Shown here piece after piece: positions 48,701-60,597 of a stretch of DNA of 64,000 nucleotides; position 1 is the stretch's first letter; each line of letters begins with the position of its first letter. The stretch comes from Cochliopodium minus (taxonomy: Eukaryota > Discosea > Himatismenida > Cochliopodiidae). A model generated the notes under the pieces. That model had not been told where the DNA came from, searched no databases, and saw only the letters and a program-made list of their open reading frames with translations. Location: NCBI GenBank assembly GCA_024220525.1, contig JAMYWO010000009.1, positions 47,124 through 111,123 on the forward strand, in the 5' to 3' direction. The translations under genes and the position numbers were made by a program.

Positions 48701-51700
48701 TTCAAAATAAAGTTCAACCTCACCAAAAAATTTTGGTCATCTCCAATTCTCTCCCCAATAGCTCTGCTGTGTATCTTTCAAGTCAATTTGTCAACGCAGT
48801 TCCAGTAGCTTTGTATCCTGAAACTACTCTCGAGGATATTCAACATGTTGCAAATGATACTAAAGCAAACATTGTGTTTGTCGAAGGAAAGGATCAATTT
48901 GAAACAATAAATAAAAACAAAAATTTATTTCCTACCATCAAAAAGGTTGTGCTTTTGAAAGATGGAGAAGAAGAGAAAGGAGCAGAATCATGGGAAGAGT
49001 TTTTGAAGAGTGGAGAAGATCTTGATGAACAAAGTTTGGATTCTAGGGTTCTTGGAATCAAACCTGAGGATATTTCTACTTTGGTCTACAAAAACCTCGC
49101 AACACCAAACTCAAAGGGAGTTACAGTTAATCATAAATCACTTTTCAATAATGCGAAAAAGATTGCTGAAATAACCAAATCTGATGAAAATACAAAATAC
49201 TTGTGTTTAAGATCTCCTGCTGATTTGAATGAACAATATCTTTCTATTCTTGTTCCTATTCTTACTGGATCTAAAACTTATTTTGGAGATCTTTCAAATT
49301 TAAATGGAATTATGAAAGAAGTTCAACCTAACATTCTCCTATTTCCAAGCAAGAAATGGAAGAGACTATCTAATGCTCTCCAAAAACAATTCCCATCCGA
49401 CAAACTTGAGAAATCAAACAAAGGAGAAAAAGAAAAAGAAAGAGAAAAGTTTGGATTGAAAGATGTATCTCTTGCCATTTCTACTGATGGTCCTCTAACT
49501 AAAAAGGAAGATCAATATTTCAATGATATTGAATGTCCAGTCTTACCTTTATTTGAAGAATTGGAAGCTGCTGGTCCTATCACCTTTTCAACCAAAGACA
49601 GCAGAAAGTATGGAACATCTGGAAAGCCTTTAGAAGGAGTAAGTGTTGAAATTGAAGGAGAATTAGATGAAAATGGAAATGGAGAAATAGTTGCATTGAA
49701 GCCAAACTTGTTTTCAGGATACAATAATGAACCAAAGTCATTTGATGAAAAAGTAAATGGAGGCAAGTTGAAAACAGAGAGCATCGGTAAACTTGATGAA
49801 GAAGGATTTTTGATCGTTTGTGGAAATAAATCTGATCGAGTAAAGTTGAGCAATGGAGTATCTACTCATCCAAGAGACATCGAAAAAGAGTTGAGAGAAC
49901 ATCCACTTGTTGATGATGCGATTGTACTTGGAAATGGAAGAAAATATTTGGTCGCACTCTTAACCATTGACGAAGAAGAAACCAAATTGGTAGCAAAGGA
50001 GAACAACATGGAATTAAAAGACTTTTACAACTCTCCTCTCTTCAACGAGATAATCCAAAATCATGTTGATTCTGTTAACGAAAGGTTCCCTGAAAAGGAC
50101 AGAGTAAAGAGATACCAAGTGTTGTTCCATCCGTTCACTGTTCCAAACAAAGAGCTCATACCTGGTGATTTCCTCAACAGAGAATTGATCGAAAAGAAAT
50201 ACTCTTCTTATTTGGATAACTTTGATACGCAAGATTTTCTAGTGATTGAAAACAGAATTACCCAACAGCTCACTCGCCTCAAAAAAGATTTGAACAAGAT
50301 TGCTTTTAGATTGCCAAACTTGGAAGATGAAATGGGATCTGGTTTTATCGAAAAGTATTATTTGAATGAACATCATGATGAACCTGAAATTCATTCTTTG
50401 GAGGAACTTTCGGATAAATTCATCAATGTTGTCGAAAAGAGAACAGAAGCTTTGGATTGTATTGTAGAAACATTAAAGGTTAAAAACATTGAAGAAAAAG
50501 AAAAGAGAGTCGAATTGGAAGAAAAGAATAACATTGGTACTTTATTTTTATAATTTAATTTTAAAATTAATCTTATTTTAATTTCAATTTGATTAATTAG
50601 TTGAAGAAAGAGTGGGAGTTCTCATTGAAAACTTGAACGAAGTAGAAAATGAGATTAATGAACTCAAAGTGAAGAATACTCAGATCAACAAAGAAATTCA
50701 AGAAATATCTCTCAAAATCCCTTTGAACATGGTAAATTTAAACAAAAAAATTTTCAATCAATTTCAATTTTTTTTTCCCGCAGAGACAAGGTAATTAAAA
50801 CTTTAAAAGTTTAATTTAAACTAAAATTTCATTATTAATATAGGAACTCCAACTGTACCTCCTCCAACTGGTATTGTAACATTAGTTTTTACTGATGTAG
50901 AAAATTCAACACTTCAATGGGAAAAAGACGCAAAAGTAATGGCCCAAGCTTTGTCTTTGCACAACAACACAATGAGAGAGAAAATCAATGAATACAAAGG
51001 GTATGAAGTCAAAACAGAAGGAGATGCTTTTATGATTGCTTTTACCAACCCTCTTGATGCTACCAAATGGTGTATTGATGTACAACAAACATTATTGACT
51101 CTTGATTGGCCAGAGCCCCTTTTCCACAGTGAATCTTCTTCTATTCTTAAGAATGACGAAGATAAATTTATTTGGAGAGGATTGAGAGGTAAATATTTCA
51201 TTTTTCTTTTTTTAAATCTAATTATCTTTAAATTTTAGTGAGAATGGGAATTCACAGAGGAGAACCAAGGTAAAAACATTTGTTGGTTATTTTATTTTCT
51301 TTAATTATTTATTTTGTAGTTGTGAACCTGATCCAATTACAGGAAGAATGGACTATTTTGGTAGAATGGTAAATAGATCTGCTAGAGTTGAGAGTATGGC
51401 CAAAGGAGGACAAATCCTTGTTAGTGAAGATGCTTTTGATGGTATCAAAGATAAATTGAAAGAATTGGGAGATCCTATAATCATCGAATTAGGAGAGTAT
51501 GAACTTAAAGGTCTCGAAAAGAAAGAATTCATCAGACAAGTTTCCCCTCTTTCATTGAAGGACAGGGTATTTGAGAAAACAACTATAGCCAAGGACCCTA
51601 TAGAACAAAAATCTGACATGTTGAAAGATAAGCTAAAGAAATTGGAAGAAGAGAACGAGGAATTATTGAAGAAAATGAGTGAATTGGAAGAAAGAGCTAA

Positions 51701-54515
51701 AAAATATGTAGAAGAAGCCAACCAACTTGCTCTTATGTTGAAAGAGAACACCCAAAAAGATAACAAGGAGCTTTCCAAGAAATTGATAGAGATGGTCGAA
51801 AAACAAAAGTTGATCAACAGTGATCTCATTGAGTCAAAGAATAAGAACAAGTTGTTGACTGAAAACTTTCTCAATTTGAACTCTCAACTTAACTTGATCA
51901 AAGAAGATAACCAAAAGTTGAATGGAATGATCAACAATCTTTCCGACAAGCTGAATCTTTTGGAGAAAGAGCTCAAACATCTCAGAGAGGAGAATCAAAA
52001 GCAAAAAGAACAGATTAAAGAAAAAGATCTCAAGATTCAAAACTTGGAAGATACAATCAAGCAACTCCAAGAAAAGGGGGATAACACTGTTGTCATTTCA
52101 AAAGAACAAGGTATTATTTTCACAAAGATTTTTTTTCTAATATCAAAATAATATTTTTCAATTATATTATAATCTTTTGTTAAACATAGAATTGGAATTC
52201 AAAACCAAGATTGATAATCTCTCAGATGAAAACAAATCTTTGAAAGAAGATTCTCAAAAAACACTTGAAACATTGGGAGATTCTGTCAAACAACTTGAAA
52301 AATCCATAGAAAACGAAAAGGATTTGGCAAACAAACTAAAGCAATCACAAGGAGAAAACGAAAGACTCAGCTTAGAGAAACAAGGTTTGTCCAACGATCT
52401 AGAATTGACCAAAAAGCAACTCCTTGAAGTAGAGAAATGTAACAAAGAATGTGATGAACACAAAAAGAAATTGACTGANNNNNNNNNNNNNNNNNNNNNN
52501 NNNNNNNNNNNNNNNNNNNNNNNNNNNNNNNNNNNNNNNNNNNNNNNNNNNNNNNNNNNNNNNNNNNNNNNNNNNNNNCCTTGAAGTAGAGAAATGTAAC
52601 AAAGAATGTGATGAACACAAAAAGAAATTGACTGAAGAAAATGAGAAATTTGGCTCAGAGAACCAAGGTTTATCCAACGATCTAGAATTGACCAAAAAGC
52701 AACTCCTTGAAGCCGAGAAACGTAACAAAGAATCAGATGAACTCAAAAAGAAATTAAACGAAGAAAACGAAGAATTGAAAAGATTGATTGGTAATTCCTT
52801 TTATTTTTATCGTCTTTGCCTTTTTTATTATTGCTAATTCATTTTTTTTTTTTGGATATAGAGGAGCTCAAAAACAAAACACCCAATTCCGTTCCTTTGA
52901 ACCCAAAGTTGTTGGATCTCCACAGAGAAATGAAGGAGAATCAACAAAAGATCGAAGATACTGCATCCAAAGTGAAACAACTCTTTGACGAAAACGAAGA
53001 TCTCACCAACGTATCTGTAGCTATCGCAGAAGCTTTGAATGATACAAGCGATATGTTGGAGATATCAAAAGGTAAAAAGTTTTTAATCCTTTATAGATTT
53101 CAAATCATTTAATTCTTTTTCTCTGTAGAAAACAATGATTCTAATTTGGATACTTTGTCCAAGGAATCTGAAGCCTTGGAACAAGCAAAGAAACAATTGA
53201 GCGAGGCCCAAAACGAATACAAAGAAATGGTAGAGAATTTGGAAAAGCAATTGGCTCAATACAAAGAAGACAACAAAAATTACGAAGAACGTAAACTCTA
53301 TTATCTTTTTATTTTATTTTTATTAACCTTTAAATAATTTTTTATTTATTTTTAGAAATCAATCAAAGCGAATCAGAAAATACTAGTGGAGGAGATGATT
53401 CCGTAAACATCACCAAAAGAAACAACTTGAGACAGGGAATCCAAAAGTTCGAGAATCTCATCAATGATGCGAGAAAACAAATCGAAATCATCCCAAAGAC
53501 CATCAAAGAAATTGATACCTTACAAACTGAATTGGATATTGATGATAACACTGATCTCGATTCAGAAGAAGGAGCATCCAAAAGTATTCCCTCTTTTAAA
53601 TTTTTGTTTATTTTATTAAATTTAATTTTTTTGTTTATTTTATTAAAGGCATCCAAAAACTCCTTGAAAACATCGAAAATCAGATCCAACAAAGCAATAA
53701 AAAGGTTGAATCACTCCAAAACTATCCTAATGACTACAACTCCCAATCACAAATCCAATTACACAAACAACTCATCAAGGATTTGTAAGCTGAATCTTTT
53801 TTTTAATTGATTTCAATTTAAATGAGAAAAAAATTAATTTAATTTTTTATTAGGGCATCACTGAGTGATAAAATAAAAAAGACTTTGTCCATCAAAAGTG
53901 CTCAGGCTTTCGTTTATGATGCTTACATTGGATATGAAAACATCTTGTTGGCTTTCCAAAAGAAGTTGGAGAACTTGCCTAACAATTTCTTGTTGAACAA
54001 AACTAGATGGGTCTCCACAAGAAAGATCTACACCACCATCATTAACAACAGGTAAAAAAAAAAAAAGAAAAGATTTTTGTTATTGTTTATAATTTATTTT
54101 TTTTATTTAAATACAAAGATTGACAAGATGGCAAATCAAGAAAAACAATTATTTGAATGCTCAGAAAGAACCTGTCAAAGAGAGCCCTTCCCCACAAAAA
54201 CTTTTGGTTGTTACTAACACCAAATTGGATGATGTTGACGATGAAGTTTCAAGTGTATTAAACGAGTTGGGCGTTGAAATTCCTGTTAAGAAATTGGGTG
54301 TGGGTCAATACATGGTTGGCAGCAAAAAACTCAACATGAAGATCTTGAATGGTTTCTTGGTGGTCAGAATCGGAGGAGGTTACATGAGATTCAAGGAGTT
54401 TATTGAGAAGCATGCCAAGAGTCTTGGTGTCATCATTAACCCTAATCCTATTGGTAAGGTTGGTTCTGCTTTTATGGGTGGACATGGAAAGATGAACTTG
54501 ATTGAAAAGAAATAA
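45754..54515 (+). CDS. CH-CH / acyl-CoA synthetase x2 / adenylyl cyclase / GAS2 fusion
   Basis: One gene, with junctions checked in phase from the start through the cyclase: 45754-45841, 45894-45972, 46046-46121, 46194-46297, 46351-48098, 48153-50536, 50601-50731, 50784-50790, 50844-51188, 51239-51269, 51320-52110, then coiled-coil exons to 54515. Domains: (1) an alpha-actinin-like CH pair (GFKNWVNVNL, DFQNGVKFSALIEIL, LENIGTVDIYDSNLKLIMG, LIWILILHYQI; second CH DFSNGAVLACMVH). (2) A bubblegum-type acyl-CoA synthetase, intact (FIYTSGTTGPPKA, VYGQSEDTGPTSY, WLYSGDLG, GRKKDIIITAGGKN). (3) A second synthetase with decayed motifs (YKNLATPNSKG, GNKSDR). (4) A class III cyclase (TLVFTDVENSTLQWE, VKTEGDAFMIAF, RMDYFGRMVNRSARVE), in which the Lys and Asp predict ATP as substrate. 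(5) A long coiled coil with tandem repeats and an N-gap. (6) A GAR domain (VGQYMVGSKKLNMKILN, LVVRIGGGYMRFKEF). About 2,700 residues. Confidence 0.88.
52380..52790 (+). repeat. tandem coiled-coil repeat around an assembly gap
   Basis: A roughly 120-base unit (encoding QGLSNDLELTKKQLLE, then EKCNKECDEHKKKLTE) occurs before the gap, partly again directly after it, and once more in diverged form (EAEKRNKESDELKKKLNEEN) up to 52790. The 58 bases on either side of the N-run are the same sequence, so the true copy number is unknown and the protein is probably longer than shown. Confidence 0.85.
52479..52578. other. assembly gap of 100 N
   Basis: A run of exactly 100 N inside the tandem-repeat coiled coil; a round-number gap of unknown real size. 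Confidence 0.99.
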
Positions 54516-54700
54516 ACACAAATTAAAAAAATTAAATAAAAAATACTATTCTTCCCAAGATATAACCTGTCATTGGATGATTTGAATGTTTTTTTTTTTT
54601 TTGGGAAATTTAAAGGAATATTTAAATTTTTAAGTTTTCTCTTTATCAGAATTTGAAAAAAAAAAAATAAAAAAAAAATTGTTTTGATCCTACCCTTTTA

Positions 54701-57145
54701 ATGGAAACTTTTCTAGGGTTTGATTTAAAAAATATTGAGTATGAAGGTAATTATTTTATTATAAAACAAATATAATTTATTTAATTTGAAAAAAAAGATT
54801 CATTTGGGAATAGTATACTCCATTATCTTCTCATTGATGAACAAATGCATTCAAATTTTACCAGATATTTTGAAAAAAGGAAAATTGAAAATGAGATATT
54901 CCAAAAAATGGATCCAAAAAAGAAAAAAGGGATCAAAATCAACAATTTGATAAAAGAGATGATTGAAAAAAAAGCCGAAGTAAATCATCTTAACCAATTC
55001 AACAGTTCTCCCCTTCATTTTGCTTGTGAAAGTGAAGAAATTAAAATTGAAACAATAAAGTTATTGATTGAGAATCACATTGAAATAAATGCAACAAATT
55101 TAATTAAAAACACTCCTTTACACATTTACTGCTCGAACAGAAAAGTTGAAATGGAGGGAATAAAACTTTTAATTGAAAAAAAAAGCGAAGTAAACTTGAA
55201 AAACAAAAATGGAGAAACTCCCCTTTACATCTATTCTTTAAATGGAAATAATAATTTTGAAATAACGAAATATTTAATTGAAAACAAATCTTCCATCAAT
55301 CATGAAAACAAAAGTGAATCAGTGTTACATAATTTTTGTAGGAAAGAAAGCCCTTCTTTGGATATCATAAAGTATTTGATTGAAAATAAAAGTGAGATTG
55401 ACAAAAAAAATGAAAATAAACAAACTCCTCTCTATATATTGTCTCAGAGAATAAAAGACGATAATTTCGAAATTATAAAATACTTTGTTTCTAAAAAAGT
55501 TGATCTAAACACAAAAAATTCTAGAAAGAAAACTCCTTCACACAATCTTTTAAAGAATATTAATCTTGAAAATATAAAGTATTTGGTTAATAATAAAGCA
55601 AACTTGTTGGATTTTGGAGATGATTCTCCTATATTTTATTCTCTTCTAAAAAATAAAATTGATGAAGAAATGTTGAAATATTTCTTTGAATTGAAACTTG
55701 ACATCAATTTTGTTTCGAACAAAAGTGAAAATATTTTTCATCTTCTTTGTCAGAATAAAAAATCAGATCTTTCTTCTCTTTCTTACTTATATCATTTAAA
55801 AAAAGACTTTATCAATTCGATACTAGATATTCTTAACGAAACACCTCTACATCTTGCTTTAAAAAATGGAAATGGAATCGAAAAAATTGAATTTTTGTTG
55901 AAATTCAAAGCAAATGTAAATCTAAGAAACAAATATTATTATTCTCCTCTTCAAGATTATTGTAGTAATCTTAAAAATTCAATTGATATAAAAGTGATAA
56001 AGTTATTGATAGATCACAAGTCTATTTTGAATACAAGAAATGCTCCTCCTTTCAACAATTATATTGGCAGAGGGAAAAAGATTAAATTGGATATTTTGAA
56101 AATGTTGAACAAAGACAACTGCATTCTTGGAGACTCAATGAAAATAAATTCTCCTCTTCAAATTGTCTCCAAGTATCCACTCGTTAAGAAAAAAGTTTTT
56201 GAATATCTCGTTCTAAACAAAAGTGACGTTAACTGTTTGGACAAAGATGAGATGTCGTGTCTTCAAAATGCTTGTTATTATGGGCTCGGTATTGAAATAA
56301 TAAAATTTTTGGTTGAAAACAAAGCAAACATAAATCCTATAAGCATAAACCCTTCTCCTCTTATCAGGGCCTGCTCCAATAATCCAAATTATGAAATCAT
56401 AAAATATCTTGTTCATGAAAAAGCAGATTTAACACATTTTTCAAAGTCTTCTCCTTTAATCAGAATTCTAGAAAATATTTCCCTTGATTTAGATTTAATC
56501 AAATTCTTGATAGAATCGAAATCTGATATGGATCAATATAATCCAATGCATGAGACCCCTTTTATGGTTTCTTGTAAGAACTCAAGCACAACAGTTGAGT
56601 TATTAGATTATTTGATTCAAAAGAAAAGTTCTTTTGAATCTTCTAATTTAGCTGGAATAACTTCTCTTCATTTTGCCTCAAAACATTGTTCACCTTCTGT
56701 GATAAAATATTTGATAGATAAAAAATGTAATCTTAATCAATTAGACGACCATGGGAAATCTCCTCTAGTTTTCTTGTTTTACAACAAAAACTTGAGTCAC
56801 TCTTCTGTTCGTTATTTTTTGGAAAACAAAGCAAACATAAACTCTCAGAAAAAATCTATTTTAAATTTTGTAAACTTTCAACGTGAAAGATACTTCATTA
56901 TGTTTTTGGAGTTTGGATTGTCCAATTTTGATTTAAAAAACTCAAACTTTAAAAAAATAATGGAAGATTATCAAAACGGGAATCTTTGGTCTGTAAACCG
57001 CCACATTTATTTTAGTGAAAAGATAAAATCAATCATTTTCTCTTTGTTACTTTGTTCAAAATTATTCTCAAAGAGAAACAAACAAATTTTTCCAAAACCA
57101 ATACTTTTTATTATTATCAAGAGATACATCAGAATAATTTATTAA
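54701..57145 (+). CDS. ankyrin-repeat protein
   Basis: A short exon (54701-54746, METFLGFDLKNIEYE) splices in phase to one long exon (54798-57145), giving about 798 residues. About eighteen ankyrin-type repeats of 33-36 residues are visible, with the recurring pattern TPLH or SPLH, I.YLIENK and a V/IN turn (for example NSSPLHFACE, NTPLHIYCSN, IKYLIENKSEI, ETPLHLALKNG, ITSLHFASKHC). The repeats are Lys/Asn-rich and drifted. The last 60 residues leave the pattern and end in a hydrophobic/basic segment (IFSLLLCSKLF then FPKPILFIIIKRYI), which may be a degenerate F-box-like or PRANC-like tail. No enzymatic domain. Likely a protein-interaction scaffold or E3 adaptor, by inference. Confidence 0.88.
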
Positions 57146-57161
57146 AATATTTAAAACTAAT

Positions 57162-58907
57162 TTATTTGAAAAGATGATTGTTGTGTTCAACCATTAATTT
57201 GATTATTTCAAACTTTATAAATCTTGGAACTTTAAAAGGAAATTTCACTCTCAAGCACAATATAAAGAATAGAATACAATCTTTCCAAAAAAGTTTAAGT
57301 TTGTTATGGTTGTCTGGGCTCCAAGTAATATCAACTTTTGCCTCATATGTTTCCGAGTTAGATTGAAAAATTTCAAACTTTGAAAGCAGTTTATCTTTCT
57401 TCGCACTCTGTTGAAAAGCATCAATCAAAATTTGAGTATCAATTCTGATTAAAAGTTTCTCACAATCAATACTTTCCAAATTACCTTTTATTCCATGAGA
57501 AACATCATCACAATAACAAGGTTCCAGCATTCCATTTTCTAATTCATTAAAATGATTCAATTCTTTCAACATCTTTCTTAAAATTCTCGTGTTTTCTTCT
57601 CGAATGGAATATTGAATTTCATCAATGCTTAAATTTTTGGAATGAAATGCTAAAACATCCAATGTTTTTCTTTCATAAATAAGGTTGACTTCTTTGAATT
57701 GTTTTTCAATATTTCTTTTTCGATCATCAATGTCAGGAAGATTAATCTGAAATATAATTAATAAATAGTTAAATAAATACTTTATTTTTGTTTTTATTAT
57801 TAATTTACAAATATTCTCCAATCAAATCTCCTTAACATAGCACGGTCCAATTCCCATGGTAGCTCTGTGATTCCAAGAACCAAAACTTCTTCTTGATTTT
57901 GAAGTTGCACCAATAACTCTGTTTTCAACCTTCTATTTATATCACCTTCTCCATTTCCCGAACAAAAAAGATCCAAATTTTTGAAAACAATTATTGAAGG
58001 CCTATTTTTTTAAAAAATTAATTTTAAATTAATTTTAAATTAATTTTTTTTTTTTTACTTTTTATCTTTTGCTTCATCAAAAACATTTTTTATTTCTCTT
58101 TCATAACAATAATGCCTTGTAAATAAATCACAAGCATCAATCTTTATTATTGTCACTTTTAAAAAAATTTTTTTTTTTTTAAGAAATAAAAAGAATTCAA
58201 ATTCATCTGGTAAACATTTTACAATTTGGAACTTGAATTTCAAAGTAATCAACAAATTTTTCTTCATCATTACCTCCAGGCTAAAGATATTTATTAATCA
58301 TCAATTTTAAAAAAAAAAAATTTTTTAAAATTTTTTTTACTCCATATATCCTTTTACATTAATGATTAATATTAAAAATAAAAAATAAATTAAATTATTA
58401 CAAAAAATTATTAACTCTATTTCGAGATTTAAAGAGTTCAGGATATTTTAGGAGACACATAATTTCCTGAAACTTTTCTTTGACTTCCTCATATCCTGTC
58501 ACTTCTTTGAAATTTAAAAGGTTTTTCTCTTTATTCTCTTTATTCTCTTTTTCTCTTTCTATTCTAAATTTTTAAAATTTGAATTTAAATTTTAAAATTT
58601 TAAAATAAACTACCTTCCATTTCCAAGAAATTCTTTGATCAATTCACATCTTTTTATATATTCATCCAATTTCTTCATTATAACTTTTTTTTTTTCTCCA
58701 TTGTTTAAAGCTGGAAGAAATTAATCTTTATTGAATTATGATTCAATAATTGGGGAAAATATTACTTTTATAATAAAACAAGAGATATTCTATTCCCAGT
58801 TTATATGATTCATATGCCAATTTATATTCTTTATTATTATCAAGATTAGTAGCATCTTTGATATAATCGATTCCTCTTTCAAGTAAACTCCCTGGTTTTT
58901 GTTCCAT
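57162..58907 (-). CDS. Vps4-like MIT-AAA protein, degenerate nucleotide site
   Basis: Minus-strand exons from ATG 58905-58907. The N-terminus MEQKPGSLLERGIDYIKDA, then YKLAYESYKLGIEYLLFYYK and VIMKKLDEYIKRCELIKEF, is an MIT domain, the ESCRT-III-binding helix bundle of Vps4. The AAA core follows: FKEVTGYEEVKEKFQEIMCL and LKYPELFKSRN (about 58410-58530), IDACDLFTRHYCYEREIKNV, PSIIVFKNLDLFC, RRLKTELLVQLQ, LGITELPWELDRAMLRRFDW and INLPDIDDRKRNIEKQF. Walker A, expected after KYPELF, is replaced by residues around MMKKNLLITL (or PGGNDEEKF in the other phase). Walker B is FKNLD instead of FIDEID. Sensor 1 has Glu for Asn. The arginine-finger region LRRF is kept. The C-terminal 200 residues do not match Vps4. 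Probably a non-catalytic ESCRT-associated paralogue. Confidence 0.82.
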
Positions 58908-59118
58908 TTTTTTTTTTATTATTTAATTTTCATTTTTTTTTCTTTTTTTTCTCTTTTTTCTGAAAAATATTAAAAGAATCAGAAAATTCTTTTTCAACTT
59001 TCAAAAAATTTCAAAAATTAAATTCTCTTGTAATGAATTGAATGGATTTCAAGTGCATTTCAACAGATATTCCAAATTTCAAATCTTTTTTAGCTAATCA
59101 AAAAAAAAAAAAAAAAAA
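58908..59118. promoter_or_regulatory. divergent promoter, Vps4-like / actin-like genes
   Basis: A 210-base spacer ending in a 21-A run directly before the actin-like start codon. Confidence 0.45.
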
Positions 59119-60597
59119 ATGGGAGATGAAGTTCAATTAATAGTACAAATATTGGGTGATAGAAATGTTTATTGTGGTTTTGCAGGAGATGATGATCCTC
59201 AAGTCAAATTGAATGTGGTGAATGATGATCAAGACAAAACAACGTCACCCCATGAGGATCATCTCGAGAACATCAACCAATATCTCTTTGAAAAAATGAA
59301 AATAAAACCTGAGGAACATCCTATATTGGTAATATAAAAAGAATTTAAAAAATAAATATAAATTTTAACATAAAAATAATAACAATTTTGTAATAGTATA
59401 ACAAAAAATTGGAATCCAATAAAGCATATGGTAATAAAAAATTTCAAATTAAATTTTTACAATTTTTTTCATTAAATTTCATTAAATTTAGACGAAAAAA
59501 TTACCCAAATTTATTTTGAAACATATAATTTTCCTGCGATATATGCTTCGCTGTAAAGTTTTTCTTTTCTTGTATAACAATAATTATTAAATAAACATTT
59601 ATTTTTTAATTAAAGTGAAGGACATCTTGTCATGTACGCTTCTGGTCATACAACTGGAATAAGTATTATTTCGGGACACAAGCAAACAGAAATATGTAAA
59701 AAAAAAAATTTTAAAATATGAAATTTAATTTTGAATTAATTTTTCTTTTTCAACAAAATATTAAGACCCAATATTCTTAGGTAAAACAATTCATTATGAA
59801 TCTTTTTTGAACTTTTATTTAATCTAATTATTCATTATTTTAAAGGATATCCCACTCCATGTTCAAATGTGACCACAAAAACAGGAGGAAATACTGTTTC
59901 GAATTTTCTTTCAAATTTGATGAGGAGAAGAGGAATTGTGATCGAAAAAGATTTTTACACAAACAATCAACTTTCCAAAAACATCTTTGGGAAAACAGTG
60001 ATTGATGATTTAAAAGAAAAATTTGTTGAAATTCTGAATGAAAGACCAAGCATTCTGAAATCATCAGACAAAAGCAACCAAAAATATGAATTACCTTGTG
60101 GAAAGATCATTGAAGTGGGATGTGAAAGATTTTTGAGTGGAGAAGTTTTATTTGACACATCTATTGATGTGGAAAGTGATATTTCTGAGCAATTATCTAT
60201 TCCTGAAGCTGTTCATGAAAGTATAAACCTTTGTGACATTGATGTCAGAACTACTTTGTTGAAAAATTTGGTGGTGACAGGAGGGAATTCTTTTTTTGGA
60301 AATTTTAAAGAGAGATTGAAAAGAGAGGTTCAATATAAAATTTCAAAAAGATCTGTTTGGATCAAAAACCAGAAACACAACGAAAACAATTTGTTATCTT
60401 CCATTCCTCAAAGTATCATTAACAAAATTCATGAATGTGATAAGTTAAGTGTTAATGTCAATAAAATTAAAGAGAAATATTTATCTTGGATTGGAGGATC
60501 CATTTTGGCTTCTCTTGGGATATTCCAACAAATGTGGATCTCAAAAGAAGAGTATGATGAAAGAGGTCCTTCTGTTATAAGGTGTAGAAGATTTTGA
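59119..60597 (+). CDS. divergent actin-like protein, copy A
   Basis: Six exons in phase: 59119-59328, 59397-59430, 59492-59552, 59618-59695, 59766-59780 (15 bases) and 59846-60597, about 380 residues. Actin landmarks in order: CGFAGDDDPQ, KPEEHPIL, YNKKLESNKAYDEKITQIYF, ETYNFPAIYASL, MYASGHTTGIS, YPIFLGYPTPCS, SGEVLFDTS, LLKNLVVTGGNSFFGNFKER, YLSWIGGSILASL and EEYDERGPSV near the C-terminus. The nucleotide site is decayed: phosphate loop 1 (DNGSG) reads LGDRN, loop 2 (DSGDG) reads SGHKQ, and the catalytic Gln137 position is Glu. Between FAGDDDP and PEEHP about 35 residues of subdomain 2, including the D-loop, are missing. It keeps the actin fold but probably neither hydrolyses ATP nor polymerises normally. 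Confidence 0.9.
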
